A stretch of 64,000 nt of DNA from Sphingobacteriales bacterium (GCA_016719635.1 JADJYT010000002.1:1-64000), one strand, 5' to 3'; counted from the first letter of the stretch, positions 1 through 9,792 are shown. The notes: a model not told the origin generated them from the sequence alone. Program-made: numbers and translations.

Positions 1-2
1 TT

Positions 3-401
3 TATGTTATAATTGGACTATTTGCGTTATTGTGCAATAAAGCACCCTTTAATGGAACTATCAGAAAAGGATATCCTATTGTGGAAAATAATGGCCCTTA
101 TGGATCTGAAATGTTTGGTTATAAAACAATAAATATTTTCACTTCTAGAGGTGATGAATACAGTCGTCCATTTTATGATAAAACAACAAAAAGTTTTTGG
201 CCTATTACAACTCCAATTGTAAAATACTTTAATTCAAAACCTGATAAAAATGGATATTATTATGATCCACAAGGTTATTCTATTTATCGATTTGAAGGTG
301 GGTATGCATTCTTTGGTATTTTTAATGGCTTTGATTATTTTGAATTCTTTGTTTATCTATTTTTATTACTAGGATTTATTTATATACCTAAAATATGGTA
401 A
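3..401 (+). CDS. Membrane protein of cassette 1, 5' end outside window
   Basis: The reading frame is open from the left edge to a stop at 399-401. The first residues visible (YVIIGLFALLC) are hydrophobic and end in a Cys, which could be the end of a signal peptide, lipobox or membrane helix. The middle is polar and rich in Tyr, Phe and Gly. The C-terminus has another hydrophobic segment (about 20 residues ending FIYIPKIW). No family was recognised. An internal TTG at 30 could be read as a start, but the frame is open further upstream, so the gene is more likely cut by the window. It is the last gene before attC 1. Confidence 0.5.
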   Translation, partial: YVIIGLFALLCNKAPFNGTIRKGYPIVENNGPYGSEMFGYKTINIFTSRGDEYSRPFYDKTTKSFWPITTPIVKYFNSKPDKNGYYYDPQGYSIYRFEGGYAFFGIFNGFDYFEFFVYLFLLLGFIYIPKIW

Positions 402-456
402 AAATATTTGTTTATATAGTGTACTCTCTCATTTCGCTTGAAGAATAGAAACCTGC

Positions 457-586
457 TCATAACAAAAAATTGGCAATAGTTGTGGTAGATTTGGTAAATT
501 AAGTTTTGTATATTATATTTAATTTGTAAATAAGTGCTAGTTTGTGCTAAACATGCACAACCATCGCCAATTTTCAACCGTTAGCT
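457..586 (+). other. attC 1
   Basis: R'' TCATAAC, R' GTTAGCT. The arms AATTGGCAATAGTTGTG and CACAACCATCGCCAATTTT pair imperfectly around an A/T-rich loop. This is the 'ATTGGC' arm class (class A), shared with attC 3, 6, 10, 11 and 12. Confidence 0.9.
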
Positions 587-594
587 GATATTTT

Positions 595-1448
595 ATGACG
601 ACACACCAACACTACATACAATACCATAACGCAGACAGATTAGGTAATTATCCGACACCTAAAACTGACTTCAAAACCAGCATTGACTTGTTGACGCTTG
701 ACAACAGCGTTAAATATGAAGCACAGTTTTACACTTCGAAAAAACTTGTAGAAAAAGCAGTTGACAGTTTTGTTTTTAATCGTTGGCAAGACAGAAAAAT
801 CAAAAATATTATTTGTGGTCATACTTTAGAATTGACGACTTTACAAAAGACCAAAATAAATATTACAACGTAAACGGGACTGGTTTTGACTTTCAGAAAC
901 CTATTTTACTAAATGACCTTGACAACTTTACAAACTTTAGAAATTTTTGTGGGAATTTTGGTATTGGTTTTCAAAATATTGACAAACACGTTTTCTGTTC
1001 GACCTTAATTTCATTGGCAGACCAAACCAAACTCGACATTCCGACAAATACAAATGTTCCAAACATTGCGGACGACTTAAAACTTGCACTAAAGCGACTT
1101 AACGAAAAAATGCAAAATGTTAGTCCAGAGAAAAGAATGGCAGAAGTTGAGCAGACTTTGCGTAAGGACAAACAAATTGTTGACCTATTCAAAAAAGTAA
1201 ATAAATATAAATGTCAGTTTCCAGATTGCGACTCGTTAGTAATGACAGCTGACGGAACTAATTATGTTGAAGTTGCTCATATAAAACCAGTTAATCAAGG
1301 CGGACAAAGTGTTCTTGGAAACATAATCGTTTTATGTCCAAATCATCATAAAGAATTTGACTACGGTGTTTTAAAAATAGACGTGCAAAAGGAAAATTTA
1401 TTACAAGGACAGTTGAACGGAAAGCCCTTTCAAATCGAAACAGAATGA
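595..1448 (+). CDS. HNH endonuclease (one frameshift)
   Basis: Cassette 2. The protein is read in two frames, 595-about 798 and about 800-1448, with the switch in a five-A run at 795-799; one extra A joins them into about 285 residues. The C-terminal third is an HNH nuclease: zinc-type Cys pair CQFPDC, then HIKPVNQGG, then LCPNHHKEFD, with the metal-binding and catalytic His residues present. The N-terminal part (YPTPKTDF...YYLWSYFRID) looks like the substrate-recognition half of HNH restriction-like proteins. ATG at 595 lies only 14 bases inside the cassette, leaving no room for a private promoter. The product probably cleaves DNA, possibly as a restriction enzyme; the specificity is unknown. 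Confidence 0.75.
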
Positions 1449-1458
1449 AAAAAACATC

Positions 1459-1590
1459 AGCTAACAGCACATTTGCAATAGGCGGGGTTTCGTGCTCCGC
1501 AGACAGTTCAGTGGTAGCAAAAAGTTTTGTGCTCCGCATAAAGTTCAGTGGTAAAAATCCCGCCCATCGCAAATCTGCAAAACGTTATAA
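1459..1590 (+). other. attC 2
   Basis: R'' AGCTAAC, R' GTTATAA. Arms ATTTGCAATAGGCGGG and CCCGCCCATCGCAAAT. The loop contains two GTGCTCCGCA motifs. Nearly identical to attC 7. The R'' box and three bases before it are the reverse complement of this cassette's start (GTTAGCTGAT). Confidence 0.9.
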
Positions 1591-1617
1591 GCAACTCTAA
1601 CGACAGCAAAGTAAACA

Positions 1618-2095
1618 ATGACATTTCCATTTTCAATTAAATATTCAGCTCGACTTAACAATCATTTTTCCATTGATAGAAAAGAAGAAACATTTAAATT
1701 TATAGAAGCCTTTATAACGAATAAAACAGGTGACGAAATAATTATCGAAGACGATAAGTTGACTTTTAAGTCTAAATTTTTCAAAGACAGGTGGAACATC
1801 AATATTCTTGTTCCTATAGAAAAGGAGTTTTAATATTATTGACAAAGGAGATAGATATATATTGACTTATGAATTTTATATGTATCATCTCTTTATAGCG
1901 GTGACAATTATGTCTACATTTATTGCGATATTTTCTCAACAAGTTTGGGTTGGAATACTTTGCTTCTTATGGTTAGGTGGAATGAACTGGTTGATTGCAA
2001 TAATTAGACATAAAATGATGCTTAACGAAATAACAAAGGAAATAAACAACCAAATTAATCGACCAAATGAATATGCACAAAAGAGCTGCTTATAA
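1618..2095 (+). pseudogene. Small membrane protein, frameshifted (cassette 3)
   Basis: Two pieces join into one protein of about 158 residues. Frame 1618-1833 (MTFPFSIKYSARLNNHF...NILVPIEKEF) continues as FNIIDKGDRYILTYEFYMYHL and on to the stop at 2093-2095 if one T is removed from the T-run at 1828-1831. The first half is soluble-looking. The second half has two hydrophobic segments (FIAVTIMSTFIAIF and VGILCFLWLGGMNWLIAII) and a basic tail, so the protein is probably membrane-anchored. No family was recognised. The TAA stop is formed inside the R'' box of attC 3, so the coding region runs directly into the recombination site. Confidence 0.55.
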
Positions 2096-2219
2096 CAAAA
2101 AATTGGCGTTAGTTGTGGCTCATTTGGAAAAGCAAATAATAAATAATAAATTTAGTTTGAAGGTTGATTTCGGTTAGTGCTAAACACGCACAACCAACGC
2201 CAATTTTCAACCGTTGGCA
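2090..2219 (+). other. attC 3
   Basis: R'' TTATAAC, R' GTTGGCA. Class A arms AATTGGCGTTAGTTGTGG and CACAACCAACGCCAATTTT. Overlaps the stop codon of the preceding gene. Cassette 3 starts GTTATAAGCA and ends TGCTTATAAC, a 10-base inverted match. Confidence 0.9.
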
Positions 2220-2324
2220 GTAATGCTACGAGAGACCACAAACTAATAACATTCATGGAAAAGTAGAATGACAAAACTTTTTATACATACCTGAACTTTT
2301 GGAGGAAAGCATTGAAGTTATTTC

Positions 2325-2762
2325 ATTATATTAATTTTAGCAATTCCTACATTTTTCGTTTGGCGTTGGATATTTAGAAAGTACATTGAAGACAAAAAGA
2401 AACAAAACATTGCAACTTGGACAGCAACTCTAATTGCAACACCAATAATTTATGTTGGACTTGTAATGCTCTGGATATTTAGTATTAGCTACTACCCTTC
2501 AAACGACTTTGACAAACAAAAATGGCTTGGCGATAAAAAAAAAGATATGAACTTTCAGAAGAAATAATTGAAAGCAAAATGCTAATCGGAAAAACCAAAG
2601 CAGAAGTTAAACTAATACTTGGAGACGAAGAAAATTTAGAAAATAATGACTTGTGAATTACTATTTAGGTTACAGACCACAATTATTCGGAATTGACCCA
2701 GATGTACTGACATTGAATTTAAAGATGGAAAAGTTATTAAAGTTTCTCAACACCAAACCTAA
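2325..2762 (+). pseudogene. Membrane protein with BamE/SmpA-like tail, multiply frameshifted (cassette 4)
   Basis: Three frames must be joined. 2325-2560 encodes a membrane start (IILILAIPTFFVWRWIFRKYIE, then a second helix PIIYVGLVMLWIFSISYY). After an A-run near 2536-2544 the frame becomes RYELSEEIIESKMLIGKTKAEVKLILGD. Further shifts near 2655 and 2706 lead to YYLGYRPQLFGIDPD and FKDGKVIKVSQHQT. The 'IGKTKAEVKLILG ... YYLGYR ... D..V.DIEFKDGKV' layout resembles the small SmpA/OmlA (BamE-like) fold. The true start is unclear; no in-frame ATG with a convincing ribosome site was found. Confidence 0.45.
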
Positions 2763-2768
2763 CGACTA

Positions 2769-3002
2769 ATGAAGCCAATTCAAGAACAAATATTTCCATA
2801 TACAAACCTTGTATTAGTAAGTATTTCAAACATTTTAGTCTTTTGGACTTGGTATAATATTGCAACAGCAACCTGTGATACAATGTTTATGGGACTTTTG
2901 TTAATTCCTTTATTTTTTGTAACAATTTACTATTTGGGACTTTTGATTTGGGCTTATAGATTACTTAAAGCACAGACAGACAAGAATCAAATAAAAATTT
3001 AA
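2769..3002 (+). CDS. Small two-helix membrane protein (cassette 4)
   Basis: An intact 77-residue frame from ATG at 2769, six bases after the stop of the broken gene before it. Two hydrophobic segments are visible (LVLVSISNILVFWTWYNI and FMGLLLIPLFFVTIYYLGLLIWAY) and the tail is short and basic (KAQTDKNQIKI). It could partner the preceding membrane protein in the same cassette. No family was recognised. Confidence 0.5.
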   Translation: MKPIQEQIFPYTNLVLVSISNILVFWTWYNIATATCDTMFMGLLLIPLFFVTIYYLGLLIWAYRLLKAQTDKNQIKI

Positions 3003-3070
3003 CCTTATTATTTATTAATGTAATTCCGATGATTTTAATATATAAACTGACAACATAAAAGAAGCACTAC

Positions 3071-3203
3071 TGCCAACATTGGTTTTGCGTCAGTGTGGCT
3101 TTTGTACTAGGCTGAACATTTGTACTTTCTATTAGCTTTTGTACTAAATTTGAACTTTAGTGCTTTCTATTCCACACCGAACGCAAAGCCAAAACCGTTA
3201 TCG
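3071..3203 (+). other. attC 4
   Basis: R'' TGCCAAC, R' GTTATCG. Arms GGTTTTGCGTCAGTGTGG and CCACACCGAACGCAAAGCC. The loop carries repeated TTTTGTACTA motifs. Cassette 4 starts GTTGGCAGTA and ends TACTGCCAAC. Confidence 0.9.
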
Positions 3204-3232
3204 GTCAGCTTAAAAGACGACAGTAAAACATA

Positions 3233-3769
3233 ATGACAGACTTCAAAACATACTACAATTCAAAATTTCGAGACGACATAAATTCGTTTTTCTCGACAAT
3301 TCCTGATGAAAGTAGGTTTCACGAAGACAATCAAAACAAATTGACATTTTCAATTCAGTATGAACGATTAACACCTTCGTTTGACCACTTAAAATTTCTT
3401 GACAAGGATGGACAAGAATATTTTGGAGTAGCACTCTTTTTTACTGTTCTGACAGATATGGTTTGCTTTTCTCACTTCAAACCTTACTACAATAATTTTA
3501 AAAGTTTGACACGATACCCAAAATTCATAGGAAATTGTCCGGGCGGTTGTAATTTCCATTATCACCCAAGCGACATTTTTTTTGCAATGAATAAAGGTCG
3601 TTCAGCACAAGAACCTCATTTGATTTTCTTTGACAAGTTTATTGAAGCAATAGAAACAATGAGAAATGAAACAGTTGATTTTTTCAAAGACCATTTAACC
3701 GAAATAGACGGTGAGACTTTTTGGAACAAGTGTAAAAATGAGTTTCCCTATAAAACAGACAAAATATGA
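3233..3769 (+). CDS. Hypothetical protein overlapping mrr (cassette 5)
   Basis: 178 residues from ATG at 3233 (MTDFKTYYNSKFRDDINSFF), soluble, no signal peptide or membrane segment. It has a Cys/His-rich stretch (GNCPGGCNFHYHPSD) that could bind a metal. The stop overlaps the start of the next gene by four bases (ATGA), the usual sign of translational coupling, so it is likely a functional partner of the Mrr-type nuclease. No family was recognised. Confidence 0.7.
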   Translation: MTDFKTYYNSKFRDDINSFFSTIPDESRFHEDNQNKLTFSIQYERLTPSFDHLKFLDKDGQEYFGVALFFTVLTDMVCFSHFKPYYNNFKSLTRYPKFIGNCPGGCNFHYHPSDIFFAMNKGRSAQEPHLIFFDKFIEAIETMRNETVDFFKDHLTEIDGETFWNKCKNEFPYKTDKI

Positions 3770-4650
3770 TACCAGACTATCAATCCTTAATGCTTCCTTT
3801 ACTTAAACTTGTTTCAGACAAACAGGAACACAAATACAGAGACCTAATTGAAAAATTGGCAATCGAATTTCAAGTAACAGACGAAGAGCGGAAAGAACTT
3901 TTAGCAAGTGGTAACCAAGCAATTTTTGACAACAGAGTTGGTTGGGCAAAAACATATTTAAAAAAAGCTGGACTTCTCGACTCTCCAAAACGTGCGACAT
4001 TTGTAATTACTCAAATTGGGCTTGACACTTTAAAGAAAAATCCTGACCGAGTTGACGCTAAATATTTAAGACAGTTTCCAGCTTTTTTAGAGTTTCAAAA
4101 TGCTTCACGTAAGGACAATGAAACAGAAGAAGAAACAACTGTAATTGCAGTTAGTGAACAGACACCTGAAGAAAATCTTGATAAAGCATATCAACGAATT
4201 AGAAAATCATTGGCATCCGAATTACTTCAAAATGTAGTTGACCTCTCACCGACATTCTTTGAACGACTTGTAGTTGAACTATTAGTAAAAATGGGTTACG
4301 GTGGTTCAATAAAAGACGCAGGAAAGGCAATTGGAAAAAGCGGTGATGAAGGTATAGACGGAACAATAAAGGAAGACAAATTAGGGCTTGACATTATCTA
4401 CATTCAAGCCAAAAGGTGGAAACCTGGCAACGTAGTTGGACGACCAGAACTTCACAAGTTTGTTGGTGCTTTGGCTGGACAAGGAGCCAAAAAAGGCATC
4501 TTCATTACAACATCAAATTTTACAAAAGAAGCGTTGGACTATACTCCGAAAAACGAAACTAAAATTGTTCTTATTGACGGTGAACAACTGGCTCAACTAA
4601 TGATTGACTACAATCTTGGTTGCACGACACAACAAATTTACGAAACTTAA
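3766..4650 (+). CDS. mrr: Mrr-type restriction endonuclease
   Basis: 294 residues, close to the usual Mrr length of about 300. The N-terminal winged-helix part (MIPDYQSLMLPLLKLVSD...GWAKTYLKKAGLLDSPKRATFVITQIG, about residues 1-100) matches the Mrr_N pattern. The C-terminal nuclease domain (about 150-285) has FERLVVELLVKMGYGG, then GDEGIDG and IYIQAKRW, the D ... (Q)xK metal site of the Mrr branch of the PD-(D/E)XK fold, then FITTSNFTKEA. Mrr proteins are type IV enzymes that cut modified foreign DNA. Intact, and coupled by a 4-base overlap to the gene before it. It is a plausible antiphage cassette. Confidence 0.9.
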   Translation: MIPDYQSLMLPLLKLVSDKQEHKYRDLIEKLAIEFQVTDEERKELLASGNQAIFDNRVGWAKTYLKKAGLLDSPKRATFVITQIGLDTLKKNPDRVDAKYLRQFPAFLEFQNASRKDNETEEETTVIAVSEQTPEENLDKAYQRIRKSLASELLQNVVDLSPTFFERLVVELLVKMGYGGSIKDAGKAIGKSGDEGIDGTIKEDKLGLDIIYIQAKRWKPGNVVGRPELHKFVGALAGQGAKKGIFITTSNFTKEALDYTPKNETKIVLIDGEQLAQLMIDYNLGCTTQQIYET

Positions 4651-4709
4651 AAAAATTGACAGTGACTACTTTGGCGAAGAGTAACCTTAACGACAAGACA
4701 AAGCCGAAC

Positions 4710-4835
4710 CGATAACTGGTTTGGCAAAGTGGCGGTTCAGTTCTCCAGAACACATTTGTGGTTAATCAAACATTGCCTTCCGCATCAACATTTGGGTTAA
4801 AAAAATCCCACCCGTCAAGGCCCGTAAAAAGTGCC
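4710..4835 (+). other. attC 5, right end degenerate
   Basis: R'' CGATAAC is intact and matches the start of cassette 5 (GTTATCGG). Arms TTTGGCAAAGTGGCGG and a decayed partner around 4807-4821 (CCCACCCGTCAAGGCCC). Where R' should stand the sequence is GTAAAAAGTGCC at 4824-4835. The next cassette ends GGCACATAAC, predicting GTTATGTGCC, so the core GTT appears lost. Closest relative is attC 15. Confidence 0.7.
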
Positions 4836-4878
4836 ATATTCGGACACTAAAACCTTACTGAATAAAAAATTAAAAACT

Positions 4879-5237
4879 ATGGGTTTCTTTGACAAAATAT
4901 TCGGAAAATCAAAACCTAAAAATCCAGAAGATGATTTTATAATTACAATTACAGATGAATTTGTAAAAGTAGAACATCCCAACGCAAAACAGAACAAATT
5001 TCTTGGAAGGATATAAATGAAATTAGATTCATAAATACAAGTGCGGGACCTTTTGCTCCTGATGTATGGTTAGCATTAATTGGAGAAAATAGTGGGTGTT
5101 TGTTACCACAAGGCACTAAAGGATGTGAAACCGTTTATGACAAGGTATCAAAATATGAAAACTTTAATTTTGAAAATGTTATAAAATCAATGTCGTCAGC
5201 TGGAGACGAACAATTTTTATTATGGCAAAGAAAATAA
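4879..5237 (+). pseudogene. Hypothetical protein, frameshifted (cassette 6)
   Basis: ATG at 4879 gives MGFFDKIFGKSKPKNPEDDFIITITDEFVKVEHPN. The frame then breaks near 4983-4990 and continues as KTEQISWKDINEIRFINTSAGPFAPDVWLALIGENSGCLLP to LLWQRK, stop 5235-5237. Together about 119 residues, soluble, resembling small conserved proteins of unknown function with a W-D/E-I-xEI strand pattern. An earlier GTG at 4831 is inside the old R' box and is less likely to be the start. Confidence 0.5.
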
Positions 5238-5243
5238 TACGGC

Positions 5244-5374
5244 ACATAACATAAAATTGGCGTTAGTTGTGGCTCACTTGGAAAAGCAAAGAATATATTA
5301 TAAATTTAGTTTGAAAGTTGAAATTGGTATGTGCTAAACACGCACAACCAACGCCAATTTTCAGAACGTTACCA
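5244..5374 (+). other. attC 6
   Basis: R'' ACATAAC, R' GTTACCA. Class A arms AAATTGGCGTTAGTTGTGG and CACAACCAACGCCAATTTT. Confidence 0.9.
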
Positions 5375-5396
5375 GCCATTTTAGAACGACACACAA

Positions 5397-5996
5397 ATGA
5401 CAGCGATAATAATATTCATAGGACTAATAATTGGACTGAATTGCATTCCACTTCTGACCAAGACGGCTTTTCCGAAAGTGGAAAAAGTAATAGTTAGAAT
5501 ATTAATCGCAGCGACAATTTTATTTTTGACATTCGGAATTTATGGACTTAATGGCTACAGTTTAAAAGGACTTTACACCTTTTCGATAATTACTTGGACA
5601 TTTATTATTTCGACAATCCTATTTTTTACTTTATTTAAAAACACAAGAAGGAAAATATTGACTGCTTTTCTATTGACACCATTATTAGTGGTAGGCGGGT
5701 TGACACTCATTCTCGGGCAACTGGTATATGAACGCCAACTTGACGAAAACAATAGAATATCAGTTACGACAGGCGGATTTTTAGCTTGTGGAGAAATTAT
5801 CAATATTACACAAACAAGGTTCGGAATTTTTGACAAACAAGTTTTTCATATTGGCGACCTTTGTTTATTAGGAATTACTAAAATTGAGACAATTAAACTT
5901 GACAACAAACACGCTGAATTTTTAATTTATCACAACGGACAACTTGACTCTGAAAACCCATACAAATATGACGTGGAAAGAAAAAACGGCTGGTAA
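5397..5996 (+). CDS. Membrane protein, four predicted helices (cassette 7)
   Basis: 199 residues, intact. Four hydrophobic segments occupy roughly residues 2-18, 34-52, 60-78 and 88-108. A polar C-terminal domain of about 90 residues follows (ERQLDENNRISVTTGGFLACGE ... VERKNGW). No family was recognised. The stop codon TAA at 5994-5996 is supplied by the R'' box of attC 7 (TGGTAAC), so gene and recombination site overlap. Confidence 0.65.
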   Translation: MTAIIIFIGLIIGLNCIPLLTKTAFPKVEKVIVRILIAATILFLTFGIYGLNGYSLKGLYTFSIITWTFIISTILFFTLFKNTRRKILTAFLLTPLLVVGGLTLILGQLVYERQLDENNRISVTTGGFLACGEIINITQTRFGIFDKQVFHIGDLCLLGITKIETIKLDNKHAEFLIYHNGQLDSENPYKYDVERKNGW

Positions 5997-6122
5997 CAGC
6001 ACATTTGCAATAGGCGGGGTTTCGTGCTCCGCAGACAGTTTAGTGGTAGCCGAAAGTTTTGTGCTCCGCATAAAGTTCAGTGGTAAAAATCCCGCCCATC
6101 GCAAATCTGCAAAACGTTGTGC
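5991..6122 (+). other. attC 7
   Basis: R'' TGGTAAC, R' GTTGTGC. Almost the same sequence as attC 2, about 4.5 kb away. Cassette 7 starts GTTACCAGCC and ends GGCTGGTAAC, a 10-base inverted match. Confidence 0.92.
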
Positions 6123-6170
6123 GTCATACAAAAACAGACAAGAGAATTTAATAACTTAATACAAGACAAT

Positions 6171-6749
6171 ATGGAACAGACAAATTATTCTAAAGTATAT
6201 CGAATAATTCATTGGACGATAGCAATATCATTTACTTTATTACTATTGACTATCTTTTTGAGATTGACGTGGTTGAATAAGTTTAATGTTGCAGCCATTA
6301 TTCAAGATTATTTGAGCGGTACCGACCAGACATTATCTCAAGAGCAACTAATTGTCTTAGCCAAAAAAATTCGACAACCAATGTGGGATTGGCATATTTA
6401 TATCGGATATGTATTGGTTGGATTATTTAGTATTCGCATCATACTTCCGACATTAGGGCAAATGAAGTTTCAAAATCCTTTTACTAAAAACCTAACTGTA
6501 AAGGAGAAATTTCAAAAATGGACTTATCTAATATTTTATATCTGTGTTTTAATTTCTTTGGTAACAGGACTTATCATCGAATTAGGACCAAAAGAACTAA
6601 AAAAACCAATGGAAGAAATTCACGTTTTGGGCATCTACTATTTAGTAGCATTTATTGGGATACATTTAGGAGGTGTCTTAATGGCAGAATTCACTAATCA
6701 GAAAGGTATTATCTCAAGAATAATAAGTGGGAAAAAAATTGAAAAATAG
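6171..6749 (+). CDS. Cytochrome b561-like membrane protein (cassette 8)
   Basis: 192 residues from ATG at 6171; the in-frame TTG at 6117 is the cassette boundary itself. Four helices are visible, with a His in each expected place: RIIHWTIAIS, WDWHIYIGYV, EIHVLGIYY and GIHLGGVLM. Those could bind two b-type hemes as in the cytochrome b561 / Ni-Fe-hydrogenase cytochrome b family. Such proteins move electrons across or within the inner membrane. No redox partner lies in this cassette. Intact. Confidence 0.7.
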   Translation: MEQTNYSKVYRIIHWTIAISFTLLLLTIFLRLTWLNKFNVAAIIQDYLSGTDQTLSQEQLIVLAKKIRQPMWDWHIYIGYVLVGLFSIRIILPTLGQMKFQNPFTKNLTVKEKFQKWTYLIFYICVLISLVTGLIIELGPKELKKPMEEIHVLGIYYLVAFIGIHLGGVLMAEFTNQKGIISRIISGKKIEK

Positions 6750-6759
6750 AAAGTACGAA

Positions 6760-6893
6760 CGCACAACAGCGTGTATAAGAAATAGCGGGTTCAGTGCTAA
6801 ATCAAAGGTCAGTGCTTTTAATAAAAGTCAGTACCAAACTGAAAGTGAAGTGCTTTTTAATCCGCTACTTCTCATACACGCAAAACGTTATGG
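6760..6893 (+). other. attC 8
   Basis: R'' GCACAAC, R' GTTATGG. Arms GTGTATAAGAAATAGCGG and CCGCTACTTCTCATACACG. The loop holds repeated CAGTGCT motifs. Cassette 8 starts GTTGTGCGT and ends ACGCACAAC. Confidence 0.9.
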
Positions 6894-6966
6894 GCAAGCG
6901 TAAACGACACGACACGAACAGACAAACAGTTAAAATGATAAATTTGAACAATTAAAAATCAAGACA

Positions 6967-7698
6967 ATGAATAATATTCAAACAGAAATATCAAATGACC
7001 TAAGAAATGCAAAACAATCTATAAAAGTTGCGGTATCTTGGTTGACAGACACTTTTTTAATCAATGAACTTATTGATGCAAAAAAAAGAGGAAGAGATGT
7101 AAAAGTCATTGTTTCAAGCAATGAACTGAACATAATTCGATTTGAGCTTTTCAAAATTAATTTCTCTTGGTGGAGTAGTAAATAAAAAGGAAGTGAAGAG
7201 CCAGAGAAGGAGACTTTATGCATTATAAATTCTACATAATTGACGATATTATTGCAAAGTCAGGTAGTTATAATTGGTCATTTAACGCTATTACAAACGA
7301 TGAAACAATAGACCCCGTTTCAGTCAGTAAAAAATTATCCGAGTTTAATGATTGCTTTATAAAAGTTTTAATTTCTTTAAAGACATTGAAAATCCCGAAA
7401 TAAAGAGAGCAGAACTTGCGTTAATTGAAAAGAACACAAAGATGCATTAACACCTGAAAAATTAGCTGCTTACAGACTTCAAATCTTGATGAAAAATCAA
7501 GAAGAAAGACATAAAAAGGAACTTGAAGAAAAAGAGAAACAAACAAAAGAAGCAAAAGCAAAAGCACAACAAGAGAAAGCAGCAAGAGAAAAATTATTAA
7601 ACGAACAAAGAGCAAAAGAACAACAAAGTCAATATGGACTAAAGCAAGATGCACCAGCTGTTTCTGAAGCACCACCAAGAAGCTACGCAAATGAATAA
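6967..7698 (+). pseudogene. Phospholipase D-like nuclease with coiled-coil tail, multiply frameshifted (cassette 9)
   Basis: ATG at 6967 begins MNNIQTEISNDLRNAKQSIKVAVSWLTDTFLINEL, the usual opening of single-HKD phospholipase D-like proteins. After frame breaks between about 7155 and 7217 the catalytic motif appears as MHYKFYIID with SGSYNWS (His-x-Lys-x4-Asp, then GSxNWS). Two further breaks near 7368 and 7440 lead to AAYRLQILMKNQEERHKK, a highly charged coiled coil, and a flexible tail ending APPRSYANE. Rejoined length is about 243 residues. These nucleases cleave DNA or RNA. The stop overlaps the next gene's start by eight bases. The loose C-terminal tail could be a conjugation substrate of the neighbouring E2-E1-JAB protein (inference). 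Confidence 0.65.
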
Positions 7699-9768
7699 AT
7701 CCGACTTAGCATTTTACAATGACTACTTTGGTAACCTTGAAAATTTCCAGCTGAAAAAATCCTTTGTTTACAACAAGGAAAACAAAAAATATGAAGGGGA
7801 AGTTTTGTTTAAGGAATTACATTTTAATGTTCATATTCCCGAAGTATATCCATTAGGTGACATAAAATTTATCACAAAAGATTTTGAAGGACTTCCGCAT
7901 CAAAATTTTGATGGTTCACTCTGCCTAAATACCAATTTTGTAAATCACATTAATACAAGACTAAATCTTGAAATTTCAAAGTTAAAGTCCTACATTTTGG
8001 ACTACTATGAAAAAAATAAGATTGATGAACATTATGAATACTCTGCATTTGATGCAAAGGACTTATTTCATTAATTTTCCAAGAAGAAAAATATCAAAGC
8101 TCACGCTTTGATATTCCTTATGGTCAATTCAAATATTCGGTTGTTGGTTTTCATCGAAATGAGAAAAACAAAATAACACAGTTGACAGCTATTGCTCAAG
8201 GTATTGGCAATGAAGAATATAATTGGTCTAAAGATTTAAAAGGGAAGGAAAGGTTTATTGGGGTTTGGGTATTTCTTGAGAATGAACCTGTTCATCATAA
8301 GAAACATCGGTTTAATAGTTGGATAGATTTAGCAAAAAATCTTCCAAGTGGATTTAATAAATTTTTCAGAGACTTTTGTAGCAGTTCTGCTAATTACAAA
8401 CTCTACCCAAGGGGTTTGGATGAAAATATATTATTGGCTGTTGGCTATAGAATTCCCAATCAAAATGATTATGAAGTTCATTGGGATTTAGTGCTAATTC
8501 CTCGCTATGACTTCTCAAGAAAAGCTCATCATCAATTGAAAGATATTCAAAAGAAATTGTTTGGGACAACACATATAATTCATCATACACAAGATATTTT
8601 GGTCGGGGGTCAATAAATAACGTTCTTGCTGAAAGCAAAGTTTTAGTAATAGGAAATGGAGCAGTTGGTAGTTCATTATCTGAAATATTAGTAAGAGCAG
8701 GCTTAAAAAGAATTGATTTGGCAGACATAGATATAGTTGAACCCGGAAATATTTGTAGAAGTGCGTTTGATTTTACAGAAGTTTCATTTGCAAAATCTGC
8801 TCAACTTAAACAGAAACTTGAAAACATCTCTCCGTTTGTTGAAGTCAATATTTACAATGATTTAAAAGCGACTTCACCCAAAGCAGATATTTTCAAGGAT
8901 ACCTTGGAAAAGTTATCCAAATACGACATCATTATTGACTGTACAGCTAATAATAGAAATAATACAAATGTTGACCGATATGAAATTAAGCAACCTAGTT
9001 TGTTATATTTCAATGTCAAACAAAGCCCGAGAAATGATATTTGTTACTAACTCTGACAATTCAAATATCATTGAACGGAGAAATCAAATGCTTTATTCAT
9101 TTGGCACCTTCACAGAACCAGAATTTAGAGAAGGAACAGGTTGTTGGCATCCGACTTTTGAAGCATCAAACTTTGATATTAATCAGCTACTTAATTTTAC
9201 AATAAGAAAATTCAATTCATTTTATGAGAATAATGAAATGCCAAGAAGTTTTTATAGCTTCATTGACAAAGACTATATCGGTTTATCTGAAGATGTAAAG
9301 TTCTACCAAAAAGACCTAAATCTCAATATTACAATTGAAAGTTCAGTTCTTGATACTATTGAGCAATATTCACGTTTACATTATCCCAACGAATTTGGTG
9401 GAATTTTAATGGGAAGTTATCTAAACAGCTACATAGACTTAGTAATATCAGACATTATTGTTCCTGAAAAATACAAGAGTAGTCCGACAAAATTTGAACC
9501 AGACCACAAAGAATTGAATTTGCTTACAAAAGAATACTACGAACAGTTTAATAACAAAGTAATATATGTTGGCGACTGGCACAGCCATCCAAATGGCTCG
9601 AACCATTATAGTCAACCAGACTTCAACTCAATAAAGGATGTTGCAAACTCAAAGACAGTAAATATAAAAAATCCAATACTATTAATTGTAAGTTTCGGTG
9701 ACAACTATTTCGAGCCAGGTTTTTACGTTTTCGACAAGAACAAACTATATAAATTTGAAAGACAGTAA
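7691..9768 (+). pseudogene. E2-E1-JAB ubiquitin-like conjugation/deconjugation fusion, frameshifted (cassette 9)
   Basis: Reads as one polypeptide of about 690 residues once three single-base breaks (near 8060, 8605 and 9030) are closed. Residues 1-130 are an E2-like UBC fold with PHQNFDGSLCL, the Cys (codon 7922-7924) being the expected acceptor. The linker ends RYFGRGSINN, followed by an E1/ThiF adenylation domain: VIGNGAVGSS (nucleotide loop, about 8650), DIDIVEPGNICRS, IIDCTANN and GCWHPTF. The last domain is a JAB/JAMM metalloprotease: NEFGGILMG, then WHSHPNGSNHYSQPD with its two His, Ser and Asp (about 9580-9621). Known relatives include Cap2 (E2-E1) and Cap3 (JAB) of type II CBASS. Here all three appear fused, beside a PLD nuclease rather than a CD-NTase. 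No ubiquitin-like protein was recognised in the cassette. Confidence 0.8.
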
Positions 9769-9792
9769 CTATATGACAGACAGAACGCCAGC

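Noticed and set aside
4831..4878. GTG at 4831 as the start of the cassette 6 gene
   Set aside because: It lies in the remains of the attC 5 R' box. The ATG at 4879 begins the recognisable MGFFDKIFG sequence.
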